A stretch of DNA of 64,000 nucleotides from Nonomuraea aridisoli (GTDB lineage Bacteria > Actinomycetota > Actinomycetes > Streptosporangiales > Streptosporangiaceae). The stretch spans positions 1-64,000 of the forward strand of contig NZ_POUD01000008.1 in NCBI RefSeq assembly GCF_003236395.1, written 5' to 3'. The notes under the pieces were generated by a model. It did not search any database. It worked only from the letters and a program-made list of their open reading frames with translations, and was not told where the DNA came from. This document shows positions 8,115-15,891 of this stretch, in pieces (position 1 is the stretch's first letter; each line of letters begins with the position of its first letter). The position numbers and the translations under genes were made by a program.

Positions 8115-8504
8115 CTACCTCCAGGTGGCGGCGGCCAGGCGTTCGAACTCGGCGAGGGCCCCGGCGGGGTCGAATCCCGGCAGGCTCTCGCGGACCAGTT
8201 CCTCCGTCCTGCGCGCCGCGTCCAGGCCGGCGAGCCGGAGCGCGGCGAGGATCTCCTCGGCCAGTTGCAGGCTGCCCAGCCGCATCGCCCGCTCGCCGAT
8301 GTCGACCCGCAGCACCTTGCCGTCGGCCGCCACGGTGGCCGTGACCTGGCCACCCGCTGCCCGGCCCGTGCCGGTGACCTCGTCGAGCGCGGCCTGCGCG
8401 CGCTCGCTCCAGGCGAGGATGCGCTCGGCCTGCTCGGCGTCGCGGGCGAGCTCCTCTGCGCTGATGTCGGCGGGGTTCCTGCGAGGGCCGAACAACCTCG
8501 TCAC
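8115..8504 (-). CDS. YbaB/EbfC-family protein (copy 1)
   Basis: A 129-residue YbaB/EbfC protein: N-terminal helix rich in charged residues, central beta hairpin (GGQVTATVAADGKVLRVDI, residues ~51-69) and C-terminal helices (LGSLQLAEEILAALRLA). Classic members are nucleoid-associated, but this actinobacterial branch sits beside type VII secretion substrates; mycobacterial EspL belongs to the same fold. It lies 7 bp after the second YbaB gene on the same strand, so the two form one operon and could heterodimerise. Here they are divergent from an Esx-like protein, a putative toxin and its candidate immunity gene. Confidence 0.82.
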   Translation of the reverse strand: MTRLFGPRRNPADISAEELARDAEQAERILAWSERAQAALDEVTGTGRAAGGQVTATVAADGKVLRVDIGERAMRLGSLQLAEEILAALRLAGLDAARRTEELVRESLPGFDPAGALAEFERLAAATWR

Positions 8505-8511
8505 CTCCGGT

Positions 8512-8901
8512 TCAGAGAAGATTGCGGGCGATCTGCTCGACCCGCTCGCGGATGAAGTCCTCGCCCGGTGGCGGCGGCAGGTCGGCGGTGTCGGCCAGGG
8601 CGCCGTCCACGATCTGCCTGGCCTGCTCCCCCGCGTCCCGCTGGGCCTCCTGGAGCACCTCCGTGACCTGCCGGCTCAGCGCGCCCGCGCCGAGCCGCAT
8701 GGCGCGCGGGTTCAGGCGCAGCCCGGTGATGCCGCCGCGCCCGTCGGCGGTGGCGCGCACCAGGCCGTCGGCGCTCTCGGCCGCCCCGGCGACCGCCTCG
8801 ACGGCGGCCCTCGCCTGCTGGAGGCGGCGCATCGCGTCGCGTCCCCGTCTGAGGTACAGCTCCGCCTGCTCGACGTCGTCGTGCGGTGAAGGTGTCGGCA
8901 T
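8512..8901 (-). CDS. YbaB/EbfC-family protein (copy 2)
   Basis: A 129-residue paralogue of its downstream neighbour, with the same plan: a helix (DAMRRLQQARAAVEAV), the beta segment GLVRATADGRGGITGLRLN and a C-terminal helical arm. It is the first gene of the leftward pair and starts 142 bp from the divergent Esx-like gene. The shared gap has an AT-richer patch around 8975-9010 that may hold both promoters. A pair of unlike YbaB proteins beside a type VII effector suggests a chaperone or adaptor role rather than general DNA coating; that is inference. Confidence 0.82.
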   Translation of the reverse strand: MPTPSPHDDVEQAELYLRRGRDAMRRLQQARAAVEAVAGAAESADGLVRATADGRGGITGLRLNPRAMRLGAGALSRQVTEVLQEAQRDAGEQARQIVDGALADTADLPPPPGEDFIRERVEQIARNLL

Positions 8902-9043
8902 CGTCCCGGACTCCGCTGCTGGCTGCTGGTAAGGTCAGCCAGTTTACCGAGACGCGGGTGACCGGAGTTACAGAAGCGACATAGGTCACTGATCTGCAAA
9001 TATCGACAAATTGCGGCTGATCGGTCCGCTAAGGTGACACGCC

Positions 9044-9373
9044 ATGAGTTCGGGGATGGAGATCGCTCATGGGCAGGTCGCCCGGAACGCGGCGTCACTG
9101 CGGATTCACGGCGAGGACTACGCCGCCGCCCTCCAGCGGCTGAGGGAACGCGGCTACGGATGCGGCTCGTGGGGCGACGACACCGGCCTGTTCGCCGCCT
9201 TCCACGCGGAGTACGGCCAGTGCGGCGCCTACGCGGCCGAGGCCCTGCTGGGCATCTCCGGCGTGATGACGCAGACCGGTGACGGCCTCGACACCGCCCG
9301 CGGCCGCATCGCCGAGGCCGAGACCCTCGCCGGCGAGCAGTCGGCGAAGCTGTACCGGCAGCTGCCGCTCTGA
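9044..9373 (+). CDS. Esx/WXG100-like type VII secretion-associated protein
   Basis: A 109-residue, mostly helical protein. A turn rich in Gly and Trp (GYGCGSWGDDTG, about 36-47) sits between two long helices, resembling the EspC/WXG100 helical hairpin, and the C-terminal helix is long and charged. The exact W-x-G motif is replaced by SWGD, so it is an EspC-like rather than a classical EsxA protein. Its stop codon overlaps the ATG of the next gene (TGATG), a strong sign of coupling. The likely role is to pair with the N-terminal domain of the following protein for export. Confidence 0.68.
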   Translation: MSSGMEIAHGQVARNAASLRIHGEDYAAALQRLRERGYGCGSWGDDTGLFAAFHAEYGQCGAYAAEALLGISGVMTQTGDGLDTARGRIAEAETLAGEQSAKLYRQLPL

Positions 9374-10233
9374 TGGACGTCACCGTTCCGCCCGAGGTCG
9401 ACGCCGTTCTGGAGCTGATGGGCGTCCCCTGGCCCAACGTCAGCGTGCCGGAGATCCTGGCCGACCGCGACGCCTGGGCCACCGTGCTCGCGGGCGCGGG
9501 CCCCTCCGCCGCGGGCGCGCTGGCCGCGGTCGGCGCCACCGCCGGCGCGGCGTACCAAGGGGCCGCGGCCACCGAGCTGGCCGGCCTGTGGGACGATCCC
9601 GGCGGCGTCGGCCGGCTGCTCAGCCAGGCCGCCTCCGCCGTCCGGTACGTCCCCGCGGTGCTCGACAACGCCGCCTGGCTCACCACCGCCGTCAAGTACG
9701 CGGTCGCCGGCGGCGCGGTCTGGACGAGCGCCATGATCGCCCGCGCCATGCTGGTCGGCGGCCCCACCGCGGGGGCGCTGGCGCTGCGCGAGCTGATCCG
9801 CGGGCGCATCCTCGTCACCAACGTCCAGCGTGAAGGGGCCGAGGGCGTCGGCCGCGTGCTGCGGCCCGCGCTCGCCGCCGGCTCCACCGGCAAGTTCCGC
9901 AACGTCCTCGACGACCTGCCCCGTCTCGGCACGGGACGCGGCCCTCTGGGACGCGGGCCGGGCGGAGCCGGGGACGGCGGTCCGCGCGGCATGTCCATCG
10001 CCCAGATGGGCATCTTCCGCAAGAACTCCCCCGGCAAGACGAACTCCGGGACCCGGCACTTCGACACTCAGGACGAGGCCGTCGAGGCGGCCAAGAAGGA
10101 CGCCAAGGACGGCGGGCGCAGCCGGTTCCGCGGGCCGTGCTCCAGCGACGACCACGTGCACGTGGACTACATCAACAAACACGGAGAGATCAGCCACACC
10201 AGGCACTATCCGTGGAAGAAGAAGAAAGACTAG
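9373..10233 (+). CDS. Putative type VII-secreted polymorphic toxin
   Basis: A 286-residue modular protein. Residues 1-~175 are Ala-rich helices opening with VDAVLELMGVPWPNVSVPEI, an N-terminal module that recurs in actinobacterial type VII effectors; two hydrophobic stretches lie near 40-60 and 100-125. A Gly-rich linker (GTGRGPLGRGPGGAGDGGP, about 195-213) leads to a compact, basic C-terminal domain of ~65 residues with HFDTQDEAVEAAKKDAKDGG, DHVHVDYINKHG and SHTRHYPW. Clustered His and Asp residues suggest a nuclease-like active site, but I cannot name the family. It is followed 42 bp later by an acidic protein of immunity type. No signal peptide is seen, as expected for type VII export. Confidence 0.65.
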   Translation: MDVTVPPEVDAVLELMGVPWPNVSVPEILADRDAWATVLAGAGPSAAGALAAVGATAGAAYQGAAATELAGLWDDPGGVGRLLSQAASAVRYVPAVLDNAAWLTTAVKYAVAGGAVWTSAMIARAMLVGGPTAGALALRELIRGRILVTNVQREGAEGVGRVLRPALAAGSTGKFRNVLDDLPRLGTGRGPLGRGPGGAGDGGPRGMSIAQMGIFRKNSPGKTNSGTRHFDTQDEAVEAAKKDAKDGGRSRFRGPCSSDDHVHVDYINKHGEISHTRHYPWKKKKD

Positions 10234-10275
10234 ACCGCGGCCGCGGAACCCGACGAGCGAGGAAGACTGACGACT

Positions 10276-10737
10276 GTGGCGAACGAACTGTCGGCGAAGG
10301 CCGCCGAGCTGGGTGCGGCCATCGTGGAGCACGCCCGCGTCCTGGAGGAGTCGCCCGACGACTACCCCCGCGTGGCGCAGGCCCTCAACCGCCTGCGGTC
10401 GGCCGCGCTCGAGTACGCCGAGCGGTGCGCCGACAGCACCGGCTGGGGCAACCCGTTCAGCGACCTGGAGGAGGATCGCGAGGAGGAGGCGGAGACCGCC
10501 ATCCCCGACGGCGCCACCGTTGACGTGGAGGCCCACTACCGGATCCGTGTCAACGACGTCGCCGCCCTGACGCGCCTGCTCGGCGAGACCGCCGCGGAGG
10601 ACGTCCTCGGGGCGCCGTCCGACGTCGTCGCCCAGCTGTTCATCCGCGACGGCTGGGACCCGGCCCAGTACGGCGGCCACCTGCTCACCCTGGTCGACCA
10701 GTCGTGGTCGTGCGGCCCGGCCGACGCCGACACCTGA
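10276..10737 (+). CDS. Acidic candidate immunity protein
   Basis: A 153-residue, strongly acidic cytoplasmic protein with a D/E-rich centre (SDLEEDREEEAETAIPDG, about 62-79) and a C-terminal half ending with VDQSWSCGPADAD. No enzyme motif or membrane segment is present. Position directly after a basic-tailed putative toxin, the matching charge, and the size are the standard layout of polymorphic toxin immunity genes, where the partner binds and blocks the toxin domain. The start is GTG at 10276. The assignment rests on context; I do not recognise the family. Confidence 0.55.
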   Translation: MANELSAKAAELGAAIVEHARVLEESPDDYPRVAQALNRLRSAALEYAERCADSTGWGNPFSDLEEDREEEAETAIPDGATVDVEAHYRIRVNDVAALTRLLGETAAEDVLGAPSDVVAQLFIRDGWDPAQYGGHLLTLVDQSWSCGPADADT

Positions 10738-10878
10738 CGCGAGGCTGAGGCACGGCCGACGCCGACCGCACGTGCCCGGCTGAGACGCGGGCCGGGACGC
10801 TGCCCGACACCGAGCCGTCACCGGCCGTTTCCCCGCGGTGGGGACACCGTCAGCCCGGCCGCCCTAGTGTCGCGCGCC

Positions 10879-12066
10879 ATGAGACGCATCGCCATCCTCA
10901 TGTGCGCGGGCGCGCTGGCCCTCGGCCTGGCCGCCCCCGCCACCGCCGACTCCCGGCCGTCAGGGCGGGCCACCCTGACCGGGTTCGCCTCCCTGCCCGC
11001 GCTGACCTTCGTCCCCGGCAGCGAGCCGTCGGGGTCGCTGCTCGGCACGGAGCCGGTCAACGGCGTCACCCCGCCGTTCCCCGGCCAGCCGGTGCAGGGC
11101 TTCAGCGGCATCGCGCGCCGCCACGACGGCACCTTCGACGTCCTGTCCGACAACGGCTACGGCAACCAGGGCAACAGCGCCGACTTCCTGCTGCGCGTGC
11201 ACCGGATCAAGCCGGACTTCGCCCGTAAGTCGGTCAGGCTGCTCGGCGGGTTCGACCTGACCGACCCGCGCGGGCTCGTGCCGTTCCCGCTCACCCGGCA
11301 GGACCGCACGCTGACGGGCGCCGACTTCGACGTCGAGTCGATCGTGCGGCTGGTGGACGGCACGTACTGGATCGGCGACGAGTTCGGCCCGTTCCTGCTG
11401 CACTTCGACCGCCAGGGCCGGCTGATGGAGGCCCCCGTGGCGCTGCCCGGCGTCATGGCCCCGGAGAACCCGGCGCTGAACGGCGGCACCCCGAACCTGG
11501 CCAGCAGCAAGGGCTTCGAGGGCATGGCCAGGTCGGTGGACGGCCGCCGCCTCTACCCGCTGCTGGAGGGCACGGTGAGCGGCGACCCGGCCGGCACGTT
11601 GCGCATGCACGAGTTCGACCTGCGCGAGAGCGCCTACACCGGGCGGCGCTGGACGTACCGGCTGGAGGACCCCTCCCACGCCATCGGCGACGCGATCGCG
11701 GTCGACGAGCACCGTTTCCTGATCATCGAGCGTGACAACCTCCAGGGCGACGAGGCCCGGTTCAAGCGCGTCTACCTGGCCGACATGCGCGACAGGGACC
11801 GTGACGGCGCGCTCGACAAGACGCTGGTGGCCGACCTGCTCGACCTCGCCGACCCGCGCGGTCTGGGCGGCGCGCCGGGCACGTTCCGCTTCCCGTTCCA
11901 GACCATCGAGGACGTCGTCATCCTCGACGACCGCACGATCGGCGTACTGGACGACAACAACTTCCCGTTCTCCAGCGGCCGCACGCCCGGCCGGCCGGAC
12001 GACAACGAGTTCATCACCGTACGACTGACCCGCGGCCTCCAGGCCGACCCGCGCGTCCACCGCTGA
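10879..12066 (+). CDS. Secreted esterase-like phytase-domain protein
   Basis: A 395-residue exported protein. Residues 1-~23 form a Sec signal peptide (MRRIAILMCAGALALGLA, cleavage near ATA-DS). The rest fits the 'esterase-like activity of phytase' beta-propeller family: FSGIARRHDGTFDVLSDNGYG, then DFDVESIVRLVDGTYWIGDEFGP and late ETI-type strands such as QTIEDVVILDDRTIGVLDDNN. Acidic loops could bind calcium. Members are annotated from weak similarity to phytase, and real substrates are unclear. ATG at 10879 is chosen over GTG 10867 since it directly opens the signal peptide. It stands alone, with 141 bp upstream. Confidence 0.83.
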   Translation: MRRIAILMCAGALALGLAAPATADSRPSGRATLTGFASLPALTFVPGSEPSGSLLGTEPVNGVTPPFPGQPVQGFSGIARRHDGTFDVLSDNGYGNQGNSADFLLRVHRIKPDFARKSVRLLGGFDLTDPRGLVPFPLTRQDRTLTGADFDVESIVRLVDGTYWIGDEFGPFLLHFDRQGRLMEAPVALPGVMAPENPALNGGTPNLASSKGFEGMARSVDGRRLYPLLEGTVSGDPAGTLRMHEFDLRESAYTGRRWTYRLEDPSHAIGDAIAVDEHRFLIIERDNLQGDEARFKRVYLADMRDRDRDGALDKTLVADLLDLADPRGLGGAPGTFRFPFQTIEDVVILDDRTIGVLDDNNFPFSSGRTPGRPDDNEFITVRLTRGLQADPRVHR

Positions 12067-12153
12067 CCACCCGGGATCCGGCGGCCTCGGGGAGGTCGCC
12101 GGCCCTCTCGCGGCCGCTGACCGAAACCCGCCCACGCCCTGCCCGAAAAGGGC

Positions 12154-12387
12154 TCAGACGATGAGGTCGTCGAACTCCCCGTCCTTGGCCCCGAGCATGA
12201 ACGCGGTGATCTCCGCCCGCGTGTAGACCAGCGCGGGGCCCTCGGGGAAACGTGAGTTGCGCATGGCGATCTCCCCGCTGGGCAGGCACGCGACCTCGAC
12301 GCAGTTGCCGTTGGGGTTGCTCCTCTTGCTCTTGCGCCAGACGACGGGAAGGCGGCCGGCGGGCGTCCCGTTCCGGAACTCTTGCAT
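12154..12387 (-). CDS. DUF397 protein, partner of the WhiJ-like regulator
   Basis: A 77-residue DUF397 protein with the family core WRKSKRSNPNGNCVEVA and a conserved end resembling FMLGAKDGEFDDL. DUF397 proteins are small companions of XRE/DUF5753 regulators; in Streptomyces the WhiJ system pairs such a protein with its regulator to modulate development. ATG at 12387 is preceded by GAGGAG at 7 nt. A perfect 18-bp palindrome ends 24 nt upstream of this start, and the regulator gene lies just beyond on the same strand. Confidence 0.9.
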   Translation of the reverse strand: MQEFRNGTPAGRLPVVWRKSKRSNPNGNCVEVACLPSGEIAMRNSRFPEGPALVYTRAEITAFMLGAKDGEFDDLIV

Positions 12388-12410
12388 GGGGGCAGCTCCT
12401 CGCGATCTTA

Positions 12411-12428
12411 CGGATGCACGTGCATCCG
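12411..12428. promoter_or_regulatory. Perfect 18-bp palindrome, putative WhiJ-type operator
   Basis: CGGATGCACGTGCATCCG reads the same on both strands. It lies 24 nt upstream of the DUF397 start, and its core TGCACGTGCA recurs at the same distance before the neighbouring XRE gene. Binding by that regulator is inferred. Confidence 0.65.
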
Positions 12429-12462
12429 CGTTTGCGAGCTGACAATACGGCAGCACGAAGAG

Positions 12463-12498
12463 CTCCATATAGCGGACAACCAAAATTCCGCTATGGAG
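12463..12498. promoter_or_regulatory. Imperfect inverted repeat between XRE and DUF397 genes
   Basis: CTCCATATAGCGG (12463-12475) and CCGCTATGGAG (12488-12498) form a hairpin with a two-base bulge and a 12-nt AT-rich loop. It lies after the XRE stop and before the DUF397 promoter palindrome, so it may be the XRE terminator or a second binding site. Confidence 0.45.
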
Positions 12499-12522
12499 TG
12501 GATCACAGGGAGTATCGGCCGC

Positions 12523-13404
12523 TCACATGGAGAGCATGCGCTCCAGGAAACGCCGGCTCGCCCGAGGCTCCTCCGCCTGGACGCTCAGCCGGTCCATGAC
12601 CTCCATGTAGTGGTCGGAGTCGGCCGGCTTGTCGAGGTAGAGGGCGCTGGTCAGCTGCTCCATGTAGACGACGTCGGGCAGCTCGGTCTCCGGGAAGCGC
12701 AGGATGCTGAACGGCCCGCCGGCCGCCGCGTGGCCGCCGCGCTCGAACGTCATGACCTGCACGGTGATGTTGCGCTCGGCCGTGACGTCGAGCAGGTGGA
12801 CGATCTGCTCGCGCATCGTCTCGGGGCCGCCCAGCATCCGGCGCACCACGGCCTCGTCGATCACCGCCCAGAGAGTGAGCCCGTCCTCCAGCCGCTTCTG
12901 CCGGGTCGTGCGCAGCGTCACCCGGCGCTCGATCTCGTCAGGGCCGGCGTTGCCGTGCGCGAGCTTGATGACCGCCCTGGCGTACGCGGGGGTCTGCAGC
13001 AGGCCCGGCACGAACTGGTTCTCGTACGTGCGGATGCCGGACGCGGCGCCCTCCAGGCCGATGTAGACCTCGAACCAGGACGGCAGCAGGTCGCCGTAGC
13101 GGTGCCACCAGCCGGGGGCGTTGGCCTGCTTGGCGAGGTCGAGCAGGGGCTGGCGCTCGGCCGGGTCGGTGACGCCGTAGAGGGTCAGCAGGTCGGCCAC
13201 GTCGCGCTGCTTGAAGCTGACCTGGCCGAGCTCCAACCGGCTGATCTTCGCGTGAGAGGCGCGAATCGAGTACCCGGCGTCCTCGCGGGAGATACCCTTC
13301 TCCGTGCGCAGCCTGCGCAACTGGGTGCCGAGCAGGATCCGAAGCACCGTCGGGCTTCCCGGCGAATAGCTGAGCAGCCTTCCTTCCGCGCTCTCTGCGC
13401 TCAC
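12523..13404 (-). CDS. WhiJ-like XRE regulator with DUF5753 domain
   Basis: A 293-residue transcription factor. Residues ~20-75 are an XRE helix-turn-helix (LGTQLRRLRTEKGISREDAG, then SHAKISRLELGQVSF). Residues ~110-285 form the DUF5753 sensor domain, with the conserved LLQTPAYARAVI and late motif DVVYMEQLTSALYLDKP. Such proteins work with a DUF397 protein and often an ATPase, all three being present here. The GTG at 13404 has AGGAG 7 nt upstream and is preferred over ATGs at 13419 and 13443, which lack good sites; the first of these would put the palindromic site just ahead of its start codon. Likely autoregulated. Confidence 0.9.
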   Translation of the reverse strand: MSAESAEGRLLSYSPGSPTVLRILLGTQLRRLRTEKGISREDAGYSIRASHAKISRLELGQVSFKQRDVADLLTLYGVTDPAERQPLLDLAKQANAPGWWHRYGDLLPSWFEVYIGLEGAASGIRTYENQFVPGLLQTPAYARAVIKLAHGNAGPDEIERRVTLRTTRQKRLEDGLTLWAVIDEAVVRRMLGGPETMREQIVHLLDVTAERNITVQVMTFERGGHAAAGGPFSILRFPETELPDVVYMEQLTSALYLDKPADSDHYMEVMDRLSVQAEEPRASRRFLERMLSM

Positions 13405-13425
13405 TCCACCGCTCCTCATGGGGCC

Positions 13426-13437
13426 CTGCACGTGCAG
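13426..13437. promoter_or_regulatory. Palindrome CTGCACGTGCAG, putative WhiJ-type operator
   Basis: A perfect 12-bp palindrome in the gap between the XRE gene and the divergent ATPase gene. Its core TGCACGTGCA is identical to that of the 18-bp palindrome before DUF397, and it lies 22 nt upstream of the XRE start codon. Its position could serve both divergent promoters. Confidence 0.65.
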
Positions 13438-13535
13438 ATGCAATTCACGTCAGTAAACTACGAAAAGTCTTGCATCACTGACCACACGCCGTAAAGATGG
13501 GCACTGGATCATCAGAACGCGCTTCGGGGGCCAGC

Positions 13536-14015
13536 ATGACGACTTTCGACGCCCGGCCGCAAGCCGCCAGCGGCTCCCGGCCACCAGGGTGGCTCGCCTC
13601 CGCCCTGGTGGAGGGCCGGCCCGCCGAGCGTGACGCCGTCTTCCCGTTCGATCAGCGTACGGCGCTCGAGCCGGCCTGCGTGGCCACCGCGCGGCACTTC
13701 GTCGACCGGAACCTCGGCGCCTGGGGCGCCGCGGGGCTGGCGTTCGAGGCGCAGCTGGTGGTCTCGGAGCTGGTCACCAACGCGATACGGCACGGCGGCG
13801 GGGCGCGGGAGCTGCGGCTGCTGCTGTGGCACGGCGACGAGCTGGCGTGCGTGGTCTCCGACCACAGCAGGACGATCCCGGTGACCACCGCGCCCGACGT
13901 CTACGCCGAGTACGGGCGCGGCTTACGCCTGGTCGACGCCCTCTGCTCCGCCTGGGGCTGGCTCACCCCCGGCGGCCCCTGCAAGCTGGTCTGGGCCGTC
14001 ATCGCCGCCACCTGA
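13536..14015 (+). CDS. RsbW-like ATP-binding protein (HATPase_c_2)
   Basis: A 159-residue single-domain GHKL ATPase of the anti-sigma-factor kinase type. The N box is VVSELVTNAIRHGG (about 73-86), the G1 region is VVSDHSRTIPV and the G2-type glycine loop is EYGRGLRLVDALCSAWGW. Stand-alone copies next to XRE/DUF5753 and DUF397 genes are common in streptomycetes and are thought to be part of developmental switches. ATG at 13536 follows a GGGGG tract at about 7 nt; an earlier in-frame GTG at 13497 is less likely. It is divergent from the regulator and probably shares its operator region. Confidence 0.87.
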   Translation: MTTFDARPQAASGSRPPGWLASALVEGRPAERDAVFPFDQRTALEPACVATARHFVDRNLGAWGAAGLAFEAQLVVSELVTNAIRHGGGARELRLLLWHGDELACVVSDHSRTIPVTTAPDVYAEYGRGLRLVDALCSAWGWLTPGGPCKLVWAVIAAT

Positions 14016-14021
14016 CGCCCG

Positions 14022-14648
14022 TCAGTCCTTGCCGAGCAGGTGCAGCACGTCGGCGTCGGTGAGCTGGTCGAAGTGCACGTACCACTGGCCGACCGCCCGG
14101 AAGTCGACGGGCGTCTTGAGCACGACCACCTCGTCGGCCTCCTTCTGCAGCGAACGCACGGTCTCGCGGGCCCCGACCGGCACGGCCAGCGTCACCTTGG
14201 CGGGCCTGGCCGTGGCGACGGCCCTGAGCGCGGCCCGCGCGGTCCCGCCGGTGGCCAGGCCGTCGTCCACCACGATCACCTCCCGCCCGTCGAGTGCGGG
14301 CAGCGGGCGGTCGCCGCGGTAGACCCGTACCCGCCGGGCCAGCTCCCGCCGCTCCTGCGCCACCACCTCGGCCACCGACTCCGGCGTGAGGCCCAGGCGG
14401 TGCAGCAGCCCCATGTCGAACACCGGCTCCCCGCCCTCGGCGATCGCCCCGACGCCCAGCTCGGGCGCGGGAGGGTAGCCGATCTTCCTGGTCACGAGCA
14501 CGTCGAGGACGGCGTCCAGCCGGCACGCGATCGGCACGGCAACCTCGACCCCGCCGCGGGGCAGCGCGAGGATGACGGGATCGTGCGCGTCCAGCAGCCG
14601 CTCGGCGAGCAGCTCCCCCGCCTCGACCCGGTCTGCGAAGAGGTCCAT
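14022..14648 (-). CDS. Phosphoribosyltransferase-domain protein
   Basis: A 208-residue type I phosphoribosyltransferase fold. The PRPP-binding signature is EVIVVDDGLATGGTARAAL (about 122-140) and an N-terminal loop PVILALPRGGVEVAVP precedes it. This subgroup is often annotated 'phosphoribosyltransferase' and appears beside dienelactone hydrolase or stress genes; its base substrate is not known. It ends 7 bp from the convergent RsbW-like gene, with no room for a separate terminator, so the two transcripts may overlap. Confidence 0.83.
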   Translation of the reverse strand: MDLFADRVEAGELLAERLLDAHDPVILALPRGGVEVAVPIACRLDAVLDVLVTRKIGYPPAPELGVGAIAEGGEPVFDMGLLHRLGLTPESVAEVVAQERRELARRVRVYRGDRPLPALDGREVIVVDDGLATGGTARAALRAVATARPAKVTLAVPVGARETVRSLQKEADEVVVLKTPVDFRAVGQWYVHFDQLTDADVLHLLGKD

Positions 14649-14707
14649 GCCCTCTGCCTACCCTGACGGGCCGCCTCCTCGCCTCTCCACGCAGGTGAAC
14701 GCACCCG

Positions 14708-14739
14708 CCGGCCGGGGCTCTCCCGGGAGCCCCGGCCGG
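14708..14739. terminator. Strong hairpin terminator downstream of rsgA
   Basis: CCGGCCGGGGCTC (14708-14720) and GAGCCCCGGCCGG (14727-14739) form a perfect 13-bp stem with a 6-nt loop. It lies 15 bp beyond the rsgA stop codon and before the phosphoribosyltransferase gene, so it separates the two leftward units. Confidence 0.85.
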
Positions 14740-14753
14740 TCAGGCGGTCCGGG

Positions 14754-15851
14754 TCAGGGCCGGTTGCGGCCGGTGCGGCGCATCTCCTTGTGGATGACCT
14801 TCCACTTGTTCTGTTGTTCCTTGCGCAGGCGGGCGTCCGTGCGGGACGCCATCCACAGGGCCTCCCGCTGCAGCTTGCGCCAGCTCTCCAGCCGCCGCTC
14901 CGGCAGCTCGCCGCGCTCCAGGGCGGCCAGCACCGCGCAGCCGGGCTCGCCGGTGTGACCGCAGTCGCCGAAGCGGCAGTCCTCCGCCAGCGACTCGATG
15001 TCGGAGAAGACGCGGTCGACGCCGTCGCCCATGTCGTACAGGCCGATCCGGCGGATGCCCGGCGTGTCGATGAGCAGACCGCCCCGGGCGAGCGGGATCA
15101 GCTCACGGTGGACGGTGGTGTGCCGGCCGCGCCCGTCGGCGGCGCGCACCCGCTGGGTCTCCATGACCTCCTTGCCGGCCAGCGCGTTGACGAGGGTGGA
15201 CTTGCCGGCGCCGGACGGGCCGAGGATGACGGCCGTACGCGACCCGGCGAGGTAGGAGGCGGCCAGCTCGACCCCGTCGCCGTGCAGCGAGGAGACGGCG
15301 TGGACGTCGACGCCGGGCGCGGCCGTGCGGACGTCGTCGAGCAGTCCGTCGAGGCCGTGCTCGAACAGGTCGGACTTGGTGACGAGCACCACCGGTGTGC
15401 CGCCGGACTCCCAGGCGAGCGCGACGAGGCGCTCGATGCGGGCCAGGTCGGCGAAGTCGGTGGCGTGCATGGCCGGCTCGGCCACGAAGACGATGTCGAC
15501 GTTGGCCGCGAGCACCTGGCCCTGACCGTCGCCGGACAGGCCGCCGACCGAGTCGCGGCTGACACCGCCCCGGACGAACGCGGTCGTGCGCGGCAGCACC
15601 GCGTCGAGCTCGTAGCGGCCCTCGGACAGCCACCGCAGCGCCGCCCAGTCGCCGACGCACGGCAGCGCGACCGGATCGGCCGCCGCGGCACGGCGGACGT
15701 GGGCGGCGTAGCGGACGTGGTGCTGGCCGTCGGTGGCGATGACCTCGGCGGCGCCGCGGTCGACGCGGGCCACCCGCGCGGGCACGGCGCCGTCGGGCAG
15801 CTCGGCGGCGCGCAGATCGGTCCAGCCGAGCAGAGAAAGATCGTAAGACAA
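14754..15851 (-). CDS. rsgA: Ribosome small-subunit biogenesis GTPase RsgA
   Basis: A 365-residue circularly permuted GTPase that acts late in 30S maturation. The order is an N-terminal OB-fold (~25-95), G4 VTKSDLF (about 158), G1 P-loop GPSGAGKSTLVNAL (about 211-224), G3 DTPGIR (about 260), and a C-terminal zinc knuckle CRFGDCGHTGEPGC (about 288-301). The C-terminus is a basic tail, RRTGRNRP, suited to rRNA contact. The start is TTG at 15851, with AAAGG about 9 nt upstream; no ATG is near. A 17-codon leader ORF with a much better ribosome site precedes it, hinting at translational control. Confidence 0.92.
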   Translation of the reverse strand: MSYDLSLLGWTDLRAAELPDGAVPARVARVDRGAAEVIATDGQHHVRYAAHVRRAAAADPVALPCVGDWAALRWLSEGRYELDAVLPRTTAFVRGGVSRDSVGGLSGDGQGQVLAANVDIVFVAEPAMHATDFADLARIERLVALAWESGGTPVVLVTKSDLFEHGLDGLLDDVRTAAPGVDVHAVSSLHGDGVELAASYLAGSRTAVILGPSGAGKSTLVNALAGKEVMETQRVRAADGRGRHTTVHRELIPLARGGLLIDTPGIRRIGLYDMGDGVDRVFSDIESLAEDCRFGDCGHTGEPGCAVLAALERGELPERRLESWRKLQREALWMASRTDARLRKEQQNKWKVIHKEMRRTGRNRP

Positions 15852-15891
15852 CGGAGTGAAACCTTTGTTCGAGAAGGATGGAGCCGGGCGG

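Noticed and set aside
10138-10233. Assigning the toxin tail to HNH, EndoU or barnase-like nucleases
   Set aside because: The spacing of His and Asp (HVHVD, then THTRHY-like) does not fit the motifs of those families well enough to name one.
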